Below are positions 8,554 through 18,200 of a stretch of 64,000 bases of DNA, one piece after another. A program made the translations under genes and the position numbers. The DNA is from Streptomyces sp. CB02058 (GTDB lineage: Bacteria; Actinomycetota; Actinomycetes; Streptomycetales; Streptomycetaceae), in contig NZ_LIPG01000008.1 in assembly GCF_001905505.1 (NCBI RefSeq), forward strand, positions 1 through 64,000, read 5' to 3'. Within the stretch, counting starts at the first letter, position 1. Every line of letters starts with the position of its first letter. The notes below the pieces were generated by a model, which saw only the letters and a program-made list of their open reading frames with translations, was not told the origin of the DNA and searched no databases.

Positions 8554-8736
8554 TTACGCGGGGCGGCGGGCCTCGTCGACCAGCAGGACCGGGATGCCGT
8601 CCCGTACCGGGTAGGCGAGACCGCAGTCCGCGCCGGTGCAGACCAGCTCGGGGCTCTCGGCCGCCGACCTGTCGTCGAGCCCGGCGTGACAGGCCGGGCA
8701 GGCGAGGATCTCCAGGAGGCCGGCTTCGAGCGGCAT
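8554..8736 (-). CDS. Trm112 family zinc-ribbon protein
   Basis: A 60-residue protein with Cys13, Cys16, Cys33 and Cys38 forming a zinc ribbon (CPAC and CTGADC), followed by YPVRDGIPVLL, the hallmark of Trm112-like proteins. Eukaryotic Trm112 activates methyltransferases acting on tRNA, rRNA and release factors. The role of small bacterial homologues is less certain, though activation of a methyltransferase partner is plausible. It sits 40 bases upstream of the SIS gene in the same orientation and is probably co-transcribed. A GAAGGGA ribosome site precedes the ATG. Confidence 0.9.
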   Translation of the reverse strand: MPLEAGLLEILACPACHAGLDDRSAAESPELVCTGADCGLAYPVRDGIPVLLVDEARRPA

Positions 8737-9205
8737 GGGGTGGGTCCCTTCGGGCGAGCGGTGCGGATCTGGTCCGGGCCCGGTGTGGGGTCCGCGGAGC
8801 TTGGAGCGTGGTCAGCCTACCGCCGGGCCGACGGCGTCGCGGCCCGGCAGGCCATGAGCGACGGGGCATGCGTCGGCACGGCGCGGCGGCGCGCACGGAC
8901 GGACACGGGCAGCGGCGGGACGGGCACGAGAGCCGCACGGCGTACGGGAGCCGGGCGCACACGAGGTCCGTGCCCGTGCGAGGGCCGCACGGGCACGGAC
9001 CTCACACCGCACAGGAGCCGGACGCACACACCGTCGAGCGCGCAGGAGCGGCACGGACACACGGGCCGCCAGGCGTACGGGGCGAGCGACGGACACCAGG
9101 AGCGTGGAGCGCCTTCCGCACGGGAGCGAGGGACGGACACAGGAGCGCCTTCGGCACGGGAGCCCCGGCAGGCACGAGGACCGCCCCCGCAGGGAGCAGC
9201 CCGCC
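8737..9205. repeat. 469-base gene-free spacer of degenerate GC-rich repeats
   Basis: No supportable gene lies between manB and the Trm112-like gene. The stretch is built of short degenerate units around GCACGGG, GGAGC and GGACAC. The clearest pair is a 22-base unit at 9106-9127 repeated at 9142-9163 with one mismatch and a 36-base offset. Long open frames cross it on both strands, but their translations are Arg/Pro/Gly-rich compositional artefacts. It looks like an expanded minisatellite-type spacer. Confidence 0.6.
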
Positions 9206-10573
9206 TCACGCTCGTACGAGAGCCAGGACCTCGTCGCGTACGGCCGTCATCGTCTTCTTCTCCCGGGCCTCGACGTTCAGGCGCAGCAGCGGCTCCGTGT
9301 TGGACGGGCGGAGGTTGAACCACCAGTCCTCGCCGCTCACCGTGAGCCCGTCGAGCTCGTCGAACCGCACACCGTCGCGGCTCGCGTACTCCGCCCTGAT
9401 CTCCGCCAGCTTGCCGGCCTGGTCGGTCACCGTGGAGTTGATCTCGCCGGAGCCGGCGTAGCGGTCGTAGCTGTCGAGGAGCCCGGAGAGAGGGCCCTCC
9501 TGTCCGCCGAGCGCGGCCAGGACGTGCAGGGCGGCGAGCATGCCCGTATCCGCGTTCCAGAAGTCGCGGAAGTAGTAGTGCGCGGAGTGCTCGCCGCCGA
9601 AGATCGCACCGTGCTCGGCCATCTCGGCCTTGATGAAGGAGTGGCCGACACGGGTACGGACGGGGGTGCCGCCGTTCTCGCGGACGACCTCCGGGACCGA
9701 CCAGGAGGTGATCAGGTTGTGGATGACGGTGCCCTTGCCGCCGTTGCGGGCGAGCTCCCGGGCCGCGACCAGGGCCGTGATCGCGGACGGCGACACGCCC
9801 TCTCCGCGTTCGTCGACCACGAAACAGCGGTCGGCGTCGCCGTCGAAGGCGAGGCCCAGGTCGGCGCCCTCGGCGAGGACACGGGCCTGGAGGTCGACGA
9901 TGTTCTTCGGGTCGAGGGGGTTCGCCTCGTGGTTGGGGAAGGTGCCGTCGAGCTCGAAGTACATGGGTACGAGGTCGAGCGGGAGCCCCGCGAAGACGGT
10001 CGGGACGGTGTGGCCACCCATGCCGTTGCCCGCGTCCACGACGACCTTGAGCGGCCGGATCCCGTCCAGACCGACGAGGCCCAGCAGGTGGGCGGCGTAG
10101 TCGCCGAGGGTGTCGCGCTCGGTGAGCGTGCCCGGGGTGGTGACGGCCGTGGCGGGGAGGCCGTGTTCCGACCACTGCTCGACCAGGGTGCGGATCTCGG
10201 TCAGACCGGTGTCCTGGCCGACGGGCGCGGCTCCGGCGCGGCACAGCTTGATGCCGTTGTACCGCGCCGGGTTGTGCGAGGCCGTGAACATCGCTCCGGG
10301 CAGGTCCAGCGCCCCGGACGCGTAGTAGAGCTGGTCCGTCGAGCAGAGCCCGATGAGGGTCACGTCGGCCCCGCGTGCCGTCGCGCCGCGGGCGAAGGCT
10401 GCGGCCAGACCGGGCGAGGACGGCCGCATGTCGTGGCCGATCACGATCGCCGAGGCGTCGGTGACCTGGACGAAGGCGGCACCGAACAGTTCGGCCAGCG
10501 GCTCGTCCCACTGGTCGGGCACGACTCCGCGCACGTCGTACGCCTTCACGAGCTGCGACAGGTCAGCAACCAC
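9206..10573 (-). CDS. manB: Phosphomannomutase
   Basis: A 455-residue alpha-D-phosphohexomutase converting mannose-6-phosphate to mannose-1-phosphate. The catalytic phosphoserine loop TASHNP is at residues 97-102 (Ser99). The Mg2+ loop FDGDADRCF, the sugar-binding GSGEINS and the phosphate-binding RPSNTEPLLRLN follow in the usual order of domains 1 to 4. Translation starts at a GTG with a strong AGGAGG site (MVADLSQLVKAYDVRG). Together with manA and the SIS protein it supplies mannose-1-phosphate for GDP-mannose. No mannose-1-phosphate guanylyltransferase is adjacent; the nucleotidyltransferase at 24.3 kb is one candidate partner. Confidence 0.95.
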   Translation of the reverse strand: MVADLSQLVKAYDVRGVVPDQWDEPLAELFGAAFVQVTDASAIVIGHDMRPSSPGLAAAFARGATARGADVTLIGLCSTDQLYYASGALDLPGAMFTASHNPARYNGIKLCRAGAAPVGQDTGLTEIRTLVEQWSEHGLPATAVTTPGTLTERDTLGDYAAHLLGLVGLDGIRPLKVVVDAGNGMGGHTVPTVFAGLPLDLVPMYFELDGTFPNHEANPLDPKNIVDLQARVLAEGADLGLAFDGDADRCFVVDERGEGVSPSAITALVAARELARNGGKGTVIHNLITSWSVPEVVRENGGTPVRTRVGHSFIKAEMAEHGAIFGGEHSAHYYFRDFWNADTGMLAALHVLAALGGQEGPLSGLLDSYDRYAGSGEINSTVTDQAGKLAEIRAEYASRDGVRFDELDGLTVSGEDWWFNLRPSNTEPLLRLNVEAREKKTMTAVRDEVLALVRA

Positions 10574-10634
10574 GGCCGGTCCTCCTGGGGTCTTTACGGA
10601 CCGCCCAAACTACCCGGCGCCCCCGCCCCCGCGG

Positions 10635-12251
10635 TCAGGGGAGCATCCAGCCCAGCACCGCCGTGCTCTGCGCCATCACGACGAGACACATCACCAGCAA
10701 CAGGCCGAGGCTCCAGGGCAGGACCTTGCGCAGCAGATCGCCCTCGCGTCCGGCGAGCCCGACGGCCGCGCAGGCGATCGTCAGATTCTGCGGGGAGATC
10801 ATCTTGCCCAGCACTCCGCCGGAGCTGTTGGCGGCGGCGAGGAGCTCCGGGGAGAGGCCGGACTCCCGTGCGGCGGACACCTGGAGGGCTCCGAAGAGGG
10901 CGTTGGCCGAGGTGTCGGAGCCGGAGACGGCGACGCCGAACCAGCCCAGCACCGGCGAGAGGAAGGCGAGTCCGGCGCCGGCCGCGGCGACGAACTGGCC
11001 GATGGTGGCGGCCTGTCCGGAGAGGTTCATGACGTAGGCGAGGGCGAGCACCGACGTCACGGTGAGGATGGCGTACCGCAGTTCGTGCACGGTGGCCGCC
11101 CACTCCCGCGCCGCCGCGCCGGCCCGTACACCGAGTACGACGGCGGTGACCAGGCCCGCGAGCAGGACGAGCGTGCCGCCCGTGCCGAGGAGCGGCAGGG
11201 TGAACGTGTTGGCGCCGACCGGTTCGCCGTCGGGCGCCGCGACATCGAGGAACGGCCAGTCGAACACCTGCGTCGCCCGGGCCAGCAGTTCCTTGACGGG
11301 CGGTATCTGGGCGAGGGAGAACACCACGATGATCAGGGCGTACGGGGCATAGGCGCGCACCACCTCGCGGCGCGGGTCCTCCTTGTCCAGGTCCTCGCTG
11401 CGTGCGCCGGTCAGCACCGCGGCGCGTACCGGCTCGGCGGCGGGCCTGCGTGCGCCGGGGAGTGCGATCAGCGCGCCGGCGCCCACCAGCGCCGCCGCGA
11501 TGTCGGCGAGCTGGGCGGAGACGAAGTTGGACGCGGCGAACTGGGCGACGGCGAAGGCCACCCCACACACCAGCGCGGGCAGCCAGGTCTCCCGCAGCCC
11601 GCGCCTGCCGTCCACGAGGAAGACGAGGATGAGCGGGACGACGAGGGCGAGCAGCGGGGTCTGGCGGCCGACGACCGTGGCGACGTCGTCCAGCGGCAGC
11701 CCGGTGACCTGGGCGAGCGTCACCACGGGCGTGCCCATGGCGCCGAAGGCGACGGGCGCGGTGTTGGCGACCAGGGAGACGACGGCGGCCTTCACCGGGT
11801 CGAAGCCGAGGGCGACGAGCATGACCGAGCAGATCGCCACGGGCGCGCCGAAGCCGGCCAGCGCCTCCAGGAGCGCGCCGAAACAGAAGGCGATGACGAG
11901 GGCCTGGATACGGGGGTCGTCGGACACCCGGCCGAAGGAACGCCGCAGGATGTCGAAGTGCTGGGTGCGGACGGTCATCCGGTACACCCAGAGGGCGTTG
12001 ACGACGATCCACATGATGGGGAAGAGCCCGAAGAGGACGCCCTGGGCCCCCGCGGAGAGGGTCTGTCCGAGAGGCATCCCGAACGCCAGCACGCCGACGA
12101 GGACGGCGACGGCGAGGCCGATGAGTCCCGCACGGTGGGCCTTCATCCGGACGGCGCCGAGCAGGACGAGGACGGTGACCAGGGGCAGCGAGGCGACGAG
12201 GGCGGACAGGGCGAGCGAATCGGCTACGGGTTCGAGTTGCTGGACAAACAC
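10635..12251 (-). CDS. L-lactate permease (LctP family)
   Basis: A polytopic membrane protein of about 538 residues with some 12-14 hydrophobic helices. Conserved LctP stretches include PIMWIVVNALWVYR, GALLEALAGFGAPVAI and VANTAPVAFGAMGTP, plus the C-terminal SSGGVLGKMISPQNL and IACAAVGLAGREGDL. The family imports L-lactate or glycolate with protons. I place the start at the GTG at 12251, which has GGAGG five bases upstream; a frame extension to 12293 lacks a ribosome site. No lactate dehydrogenase gene is nearby, so it probably stands alone. The upstream region carries GTCAGG repeats. Confidence 0.88.
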   Translation of the reverse strand: MFVQQLEPVADSLALSALVASLPLVTVLVLLGAVRMKAHRAGLIGLAVAVLVGVLAFGMPLGQTLSAGAQGVLFGLFPIMWIVVNALWVYRMTVRTQHFDILRRSFGRVSDDPRIQALVIAFCFGALLEALAGFGAPVAICSVMLVALGFDPVKAAVVSLVANTAPVAFGAMGTPVVTLAQVTGLPLDDVATVVGRQTPLLALVVPLILVFLVDGRRGLRETWLPALVCGVAFAVAQFAASNFVSAQLADIAAALVGAGALIALPGARRPAAEPVRAAVLTGARSEDLDKEDPRREVVRAYAPYALIIVVFSLAQIPPVKELLARATQVFDWPFLDVAAPDGEPVGANTFTLPLLGTGGTLVLLAGLVTAVVLGVRAGAAAREWAATVHELRYAILTVTSVLALAYVMNLSGQAATIGQFVAAAGAGLAFLSPVLGWFGVAVSGSDTSANALFGALQVSAARESGLSPELLAAANSSGGVLGKMISPQNLTIACAAVGLAGREGDLLRKVLPWSLGLLLVMCLVVMAQSTAVLGWMLP

Positions 12252-12560
12252 ACAGACCTCCCCGGATTCCGTGATGCGGAAGCGATCTCTCACGGGTGGG
12301 GGAATGGTCGTGTCCGCGACAAGCCGCCGTCAATGCTCCGTACCGGAAAACTTCTTCCGAACAGATATGTGACCGGTGGGACGCGTGGGGCGGCTGGTGC
12401 GCGCAGAAGGCCTTCTCGAGCGCGCCGTCAGACGCGCACGGCGTCAGGATCGCCGCAGGCGGGGCAGAGTGGATGCCGGCAGCGCGATACGTCGGGCGGG
12501 CAGCAGCCCCCGGTCAGGCACAGCGCGGTCAGGCGCACGGCCCGTCAGGCACGCGGTGCG
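12252..12560. other. 309-base region upstream of the lactate permease
   Basis: No gene is supportable. Its right part carries four GTCAGG direct repeats (listed separately), and the stretch near 12340-12365 is AT-richer (CGGAAAACTTCTTCCGAAC), as expected of a promoter zone. I could not fix a convincing -35/-10 pair. Confidence 0.6.
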
Positions 12561-12565
12561 TCAGG
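12513..12565. repeat. Four GTCAGG direct repeats, period 15-16 bases
   Basis: GTCAGG occurs at 12513, 12528, 12544 and 12560, three of the copies as GTCAGGC. The last overlaps the stop codon of the DUF3499 gene. The near-constant spacing of about one and a half helical turns could suit cooperative protein binding, but may equally be slippage in a GC-rich spacer. Confidence 0.55.
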
Positions 12566-12932
12566 AGTCCGGCGAGCGCAGCACCCGCAGATGCCCCCGG
12601 CGCGCGACCTCCACCGGGTCGGCGGCGCGCGGACCTCGTCCGCCCTGCTGGCGGTCTTGGGGACGGGCCGCCTCGCGCACGGCGTTGGCGAGCGCTTCGA
12701 GATCGTCACCGCTGGGGCGCGTGGGGGCCGAGGGATCGGAGAGCCGGACGACTTCCCAGCCGCGCGGCGCGGTGAGCCGCTCGCCGTGCTCGGCGCAGAG
12801 GTCGTAGCAGTGGGGCTCGGCATAGGTGGCGAGCGGGCCGAGGACCGCGGTCGAGTCGGCATAGACGTACGTCAGTGTCGCGACGGCGGGACGGCCGCAC
12901 GCGGTTCGCGAACAGCGACGTACAGGGCTCAC
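12561..12932 (-). CDS. DUF3499 domain-containing protein
   Basis: A 123-residue protein of the actinobacterial DUF3499 family. The N-terminal half has Cys7, Cys12, Cys42, Cys46 and His49 (CSRTACGRPA and HCYDLCAEHG), a pattern suggesting a zinc ribbon. The segment ATLTYVYADSTAVLGPLA between the pairs is the family signature. The C-terminal 50 residues are charged, Arg-rich and variable. The gene is divergent from the zincin-like gene, a neighbour relationship I recall as conserved in Streptomyces. Function is unknown. Confidence 0.9.
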   Translation of the reverse strand: MSPVRRCSRTACGRPAVATLTYVYADSTAVLGPLATYAEPHCYDLCAEHGERLTAPRGWEVVRLSDPSAPTRPSGDDLEALANAVREAARPQDRQQGGRGPRAADPVEVARRGHLRVLRSPDS

Positions 12933-13252
12933 GATGTTGGACGGTACCGCACTCTTGAGCGGGCTGCGACGACTCTCCCTCAGCTCACCCCCACGTGTCG
13001 CCCCGCGACACGTGCCCCGGCGGGCCCCGGCGCACCCGTTCCGACCTGCGCGGCAGGTGATGCGCGCGGGTGTGCGCGGGCTCCTTCGCGGCCGTCGGGA
13101 GGAACATGAGCGGTCGTCCGACGGAGGGTCAGCGATCGGAGCAAGGGCCGGATTCGCACGCGATCCTGGCCGGAATGTTCATCTGTGGACATCGGGCCGA
13201 CCGGCGGCGGAAGCCGTGATCGCCCGGGCCGGAGGAGGGTTACGCTGCGTCG
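12933..13252. other. 320-base divergent intergenic region
   Basis: No gene is present. It separates the divergent DUF3499 and zincin-like genes and therefore should hold both promoters. The most distinctive element is the CACGTGTCG dyad at 12992-13014. GGAGGAGGG at 13231-13239 is the likely ribosome site of the rightward gene. Confidence 0.6.
12992..13014. promoter_or_regulatory. Perfect CACGTGTCG dyad, candidate operator
   Basis: The 9-base arms CACGTGTCG (12992-13000) and CGACACGTG (13006-13014) are perfectly complementary around a 5-base CCCCG spacer. The centre-to-centre distance of the arms is 14 bases. It lies about 70 bases upstream of the DUF3499 start, in a divergent promoter region, so a dimeric repressor or activator site is plausible. 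Confidence 0.5.
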
Positions 13253-13684
13253 GTGATGGACAGTCCCGTACCGCCCCCTTCGTCCGAGCCGCGGCCCCGC
13301 CGCCGCGACCGTCACGGCCGCGGAATGCGTGGACCGGTCGCGCCGCCCCAGGTGCCGCTGTCGGTCAGCAGGGCCGAGAGCTTCCGCGACCTCGTGCAGG
13401 ACTCGGTGGAGCGGCTGGAGCGGCGCTGGCCTCAGCTGACGGATGTCGACTTCCTGGTCCTCGACGTGCCGGGATCGCTGGAGGACACCGTGCCGCTCGG
13501 GCGCGCGCTGTCCGCCGTCAAGGGCCAGCCGGCGCAGATCGTGATCTACCGGCGCCCCGTCGAGATCCGCACCAAGAGCCGCGACGAGCGCGCCCTGCTG
13601 GTGCACGAGGTCGTGGTGGAGCAGGTCGCGGAGCTCCTCGGCCTCTCCCCCGAGTCGGTCGACCCGCGCTACGGGCAGGACTGA
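13253..13684 (+). CDS. Metallopeptidase-family (zincin-like) protein with a degenerate active site
   Basis: A 143-residue member of the small actinobacterial zincin_1 (PF06262-type) family. The core LEDTVPLGRALSA, AQIVIYRRPVEI and DERALLVHEVVVEQVAELLGL are typical. The catalytic HExxH is broken: His118 and Glu119 are present but the position for the second His (122) is Val. The protein is therefore probably not a classical zinc peptidase, or uses other ligands. Either GTG at 13253 or ATG at 13256 may start it. The first 30 residues are Pro/Arg-rich and variable. Confidence 0.85.
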   Translation: MMDSPVPPPSSEPRPRRRDRHGRGMRGPVAPPQVPLSVSRAESFRDLVQDSVERLERRWPQLTDVDFLVLDVPGSLEDTVPLGRALSAVKGQPAQIVIYRRPVEIRTKSRDERALLVHEVVVEQVAELLGLSPESVDPRYGQD

Positions 13685-13745
13685 CCCACCTGGGGCGTGT
13701 CCGGCCCACCCCCGGCGCGCCGGACACGCCCGAAGCGCGCGGGCC

Positions 13746-15293
13746 TCAGTCGTCCAGGACGGACAGGTCCTGCTCGGCCGTGGGCACCTCGACCGTGCCG
13801 CCGTCGTCCGGAAGGGTCTGCACGGTGAACATGTCGACCCCGCCCTGGGTGAGCGTGAGCGTGCGGGCGGCGTGCACCGGCCCGCCCGACTCGGTCTCCA
13901 CCGTCAGCGCGTAGCTCCCCTTGAGCCCTGACGGGGCCTCGGGGGTGACGTCCAGCGTCGTACCGCCCTTGACCGTGTACGTCTTGACGGTCGCCTCGCC
14001 GCCCTCGCTGCCGGCCGAGGCCGTCACCTTGACCTTCGCCGTTTCGCCCGGAGCGGTCAGGGAGAGCACGGAGCCCTTCGCCCGGTTGTCGGCGACGCTC
14101 GCCCGGTCTCCCACCGGCTCGGTCGCCGGGATGAACGCGATCTCCTGCTTGGCGCCGGTGCCGCGCACCACGCGCAGCGCGGCGACGACGGGGGTCCTGC
14201 TGCCGTCGGCGGGCGAGAGCCGGATCGAGCCGGGCTCGCCGCGTGTGACGTCCTTGAGGTCGACGCTCGCGGTCATCTGCGACTTGATGTGCAGGGTGTC
14301 GTTCCCGGCGGGTGCGAACGTCGCGTTCTTCCCCATGAGCTGGACCTTCACATCGGCGTCGTCCTCGCCCGGCGCGAAGGCGACCAGGCGTACGTCGGTG
14401 GCGTCCGCCGGGATGCCGGGCAGCACCAGGGTGTCCGCCGGGTCGGCCGAAGCGGCCAGCCAGTCGCTGCCCACCTCGTCCTCGGCGGCGCTGAGGACCG
14501 CGCCGACGCGCCCCGACCGGGTGGTGACATGGACGGTCACGTTCTCGGCGGCCTCGCCGGTCAGCGTCGAGATCAGCATCGGGACGCTCGACCTGGCCGG
14601 GACCGTGATGCCCTCCGCGACATCGGACTTGAGGGCGCCGTCGGCGCCGTACAGCTCGATGTCGGCGACGGCGGCGGTGTCGTCGGGGTTGGTCAGGTGG
14701 ACGTAGTCCTGACGCTTCGCGGAGGTGCTCGCGCCCGGGAACCAGAAGTCCGTGTCGGGCGCGGTGCAGCTGACGCCGAGCAGCCCGCGGGCACCGCCGG
14801 CGGCGGCCGTGGTGGTCTGCTGGGCGGCCCAGCCGGGGGCCAGCCTGCCGGTGGCGGTGCCGATCAGCGCGGGGGCGTCGGACTTGTCCGTGTCGGCGGT
14901 GGACGGCTTGCCGGGTTCCTTGAGGGAGATGACGGGCTTGCTGTCCGCCGCCTTGTCCTCGGCCTCGTCGTCCTTCGCCTTGTCCGCTTCCTTGTCGGCG
15001 TCCTCGTCGGCCGGTGCGTCCTCGTCGACGGGGAGCGGCTCGGCCGGCTTCAGCTCGGCCGCTCCGGCTTCTCCCCCGCTCTCCCCGGCAGGGGTGAAGG
15101 AGGTGTACGCCGTCTCCGCCACGTCGGAGGTGCTGGGCGCGGGGCAGAGCAGGCTGGTGCGCTCGACGGGAAGCCGGGCCGCGGCCTTCGCCTCCGGTTC
15201 GCCCGCGTCGCCGGGCGCGGTGAGCGCGGCGAAGCCGGTGACCGCGGCAAGGGCGACGGTGCCCGCGATGAGGGACAGGGGGGTGGACTTCAC
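13746..15293 (-). CDS. DUF5719 family secreted or membrane-anchored protein
   Basis: A 515-residue exported protein. The start is the GTG at 15293 (VKSTPLSLIAGTVALAAV), giving an N-terminal signal or anchor helix at residues 5-25. The GTGA overlap with the stop of the upstream glycosyltransferase implies translational coupling. A long acidic Lys/Asp/Glu/Ala-rich linker (about residues 75-120) precedes a beta-rich extracellular region with repeated immunoglobulin-like beta-strand patterns (DVTPEAPSGLKGSYALTVE, GPVHAARTLTLT). DUF5719 proteins are paired with this large membrane glycosyltransferase in actinomycetes. The function is unknown; a partner acting on the exported product is an inference. 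Confidence 0.85.
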   Translation of the reverse strand: MKSTPLSLIAGTVALAAVTGFAALTAPGDAGEPEAKAAARLPVERTSLLCPAPSTSDVAETAYTSFTPAGESGGEAGAAELKPAEPLPVDEDAPADEDADKEADKAKDDEAEDKAADSKPVISLKEPGKPSTADTDKSDAPALIGTATGRLAPGWAAQQTTTAAAGGARGLLGVSCTAPDTDFWFPGASTSAKRQDYVHLTNPDDTAAVADIELYGADGALKSDVAEGITVPARSSVPMLISTLTGEAAENVTVHVTTRSGRVGAVLSAAEDEVGSDWLAASADPADTLVLPGIPADATDVRLVAFAPGEDDADVKVQLMGKNATFAPAGNDTLHIKSQMTASVDLKDVTRGEPGSIRLSPADGSRTPVVAALRVVRGTGAKQEIAFIPATEPVGDRASVADNRAKGSVLSLTAPGETAKVKVTASAGSEGGEATVKTYTVKGGTTLDVTPEAPSGLKGSYALTVETESGGPVHAARTLTLTQGGVDMFTVQTLPDDGGTVEVPTAEQDLSVLDD

Positions 15294-18200
15294 TCGGACT
15301 CGCCTCGCGATGCGTTGCCGTTGCCGTTGCCGTTGCCGGTCTGCCACGGGTTCTGGCCCGGGGCTGCGTTCTCGTCGTGCCCGTCGTACGGGGCCTCGCC
15401 CGCACCCGTGGCGTAGGGCTGCTGCTGGGCGTAGCCGTACGGGTCGTAGGCGCCCTGCTGCTGGTACGGGTCCTGCTGGTAGGGATCGGCCTGGTAGTAC
15501 TGGCCGGCGTCCTGCCCGGTCTGGTACTGGCCGTAGTCGGCGCCCTGGTACTGCTGCTGCGCGTCCCACTCCCCGTACGCGTTCTGCTGCGGGACCGCCG
15601 CGTAGGTGCCGGTGCCGTCCTGGTCCCCGGGGATCGCCGCGTACGTGCCCGTACCGTCCTGGTCCCCGGGCACCACCGCGTACGTACCCGTACCGTCCTG
15701 ATCACCAGGGACCGCCGCATACGGATCGGCGGTCTGCTGGGCCGGGATGTACTGCTCCCCGGTGTCGGGCGCCGCGTCGGCGTGGAGGGCCTGGGCGTTC
15801 GCCGCGCCGGGCTCGTCCTCGCTCCCCGCCGCCTCGGCCTGGGCGGCCGCGCGCAGCCTGCGCGCCCTGCGTCCCTCGCCGGCGACCGGCTCGGCCGGTA
15901 CGGACTCGGTCTCCTCGGGCAGGTCGTCGTCGATCTCCCGGCGGCGGCCCGGCAGGGCCAGGACCACCAGGACGACACCGAGCGCCACCTGCGTCCAGAC
16001 CCAGGCGGTGTGCGCGACCGGGGTGTCGTAGGTGAGGTCGAGCGTTCCGCCGCCCGCGGGGAGCGCGAAGCCCTGGGCCCAGCCGTCCACGGTCTTGGGG
16101 GTCAGCGCCACGCCGTCGAGCGTGGCCGTCCAGCCCGGGTCGGCCGTGTCGGCGATCCGCAGCACCCGGCCGGCGTCGCCCTCGGGGATCTTGGTGTGCG
16201 CCTCCACGGGGAGCGAGCCCACCGGCACGGGCTCGGCGCCCTCGCCGGAGGGGACGATCGTGAGGCGGGAGGCCTGGCGGTCGACGCGCCACAGGGCGCT
16301 GCCGTCGAGCTGGCTGAGCCGGCTCAGACCGGGCGTCGAGTCCAGCACGCGGCTCATCTGCCGGGGCGCCCCGTCCCGTACGAGGACGTAGCGGATCGCG
16401 AAGCCGCTCAGCTGGCTGCCCTGGTCGGCGCCGGAGCCCGCGACCAGGTTGGCGACGACCTTGTCGAGGTGGGAGTTGCTGCCGCCCGCCTCGGTGAGCT
16501 CGGCGTCACCGAGGCGCGCGCCGGAGCCGCGGACCAGGCTGTAGGAGACGGCCGCCTCCGACGTGCCGCCGAGGACCAGGGTCCGCGGCTGGTCGCGGGT
16601 GGCGCTCTCCTCCGCGACGAAGGCCGGCACCTGCACGGGGTCGCGGCGCTCCAGCGGCCCGGTGGCGCCGCCGATCATCCAGCCCACCGCGGCGAGCACG
16701 GGTGCGATCCCGGCGGCCAGGGCGATCAGCGCGGCGACCGGCTGGCGCCACCCGAAGCTCAGCGCGGCGACCCGCACCCGGGCTCCGTCCGCACCGAGCA
16801 GCGCCGCGGCGAGCAGCGCGATCCCGTAGACGAGGGTCGCGGGCCCGGCCCAGGTGGAGCCGTTGGAGACGGCGGCGAAGACGAGCGCGGTCAGCACGAC
16901 GGCCCAGGCGGTACGGATCGCGAACTGCCGCTCCCCGCGCAGCAGCGCGGCCAGCGCCGCGAGCACGATGCCCAGCAGCAGGATGCCGCCGGCCGCCTTG
17001 GGGCCGCCGGGACTGATGCCGAGCAGGTCCAGGGCGGACGCCGTACCCGTGCCGAGGTCGAGCCCGGCCTCCTCGAGGAAGCCGGACGGACTGGTCAGCA
17101 GCGAGAGCGACCAGGGCGCGAGGACCAGCAGCGGGGTGCCCGCCGTGGCCAGGAAGCGCAGCCCGTACGCGGTGATGTCGTTGCGGCGGAGCACGAGCAC
17201 CCCGATGCCGAGGACCACCGCGAGCGGCCACACGATCGGTGTGAAGGCCGTCGTGAAGGTGAGCAGCAGGGTGTACGCCCAGGTGGCCCGCCAGCTGCCG
17301 CGTGCGGTGGAGCCGTCGCCGCGCAGCCCGTGCGCCGCGACGGCCGCGCGGGCGATCAGCGGGAGCAGGACGGCGAGCACGGCCGTACCGAGGCGCCCGG
17401 TGGCCAGTGCGCCGGTCGCGGCGGGGAGGAAGGCGTACGCGATGCTCGCCCAGGCCCTCAGGAGCCGGGACTCGATCAGCGGCCGGGAGGCGAAGTACGC
17501 GGTGAGTCCGGCGAGCGGGACCGAGCAGACGAGCAGGAGGGTGAGTGCGAAGCCGGTGGAGCCGAGGAACAGGGCCGACAGCGCGGCGATCACGCCGAGG
17601 TAGGGCGGCGCGGTCTGGGTTCCGCCGGTCCCCACGGGGTGCCATCCGCCCGCGTAGCGCGACCAGAGGTCGGAGACATCGGCGGGGGCGGGCAGCAGGG
17701 CTCCGCCCGCGAGGGCGCCGCTGCCGAGGAGGCCCCGGCAGGCGACCAGCGAGACGAGCAGGAGGAGGGCGAAGAGCACGGGGCCGGGCTTCCGGCCGAG
17801 CTTCTTCAGCCGCGCGAACTGTTCGATCTCCAGGAAGTCGGCGTCGTCACCACCGGGGCCGGACTCGACCACCCCGTGGCGCGAGCCTCCGGAGTCGGAG
17901 TCGGTGCGGCTGCCGAAGTTGCCCGCGATCTGCTCGACGGTGGCCCGGACGGTGGCACCGGGCGGCGGGAACAGGGCCCGCAGTTCGGCCGCGTCCACCG
18001 CTCCCTTGCCGCGCGCACGGCGCGCGGCGAAGATCCGCCCGGGGCGCAGCAGGGTGCCGAAGAGCCCGGCGACCTCGTCCAGCGCCTGCCCCGGCACCTT
18101 GCCGACGAGATAGGCGAGGGTGCGCAGGAAGGTGCCGACGACGAGGCGGAGCAGCGCCCACGGCAGCTGCTTGCCCCGGGCGTTGACGAGCATCGTGTAG

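Noticed and set aside
8817..10511. A long minus-strand frame covering the repeat spacer and manB
   Set aside because: manB is read in another frame of the same strand with all motifs intact; this frame is compositionally extreme and has no motif.
10353..13109. A very long open frame (over 900 codons) on the plus strand opposite manB, the lactate permease and DUF3499
   Set aside because: It is a shadow of GC-rich coding DNA. Its translation is rich in Arg, Gly, Glu and Asp with no domain, while the opposite strand gives clear protein families.
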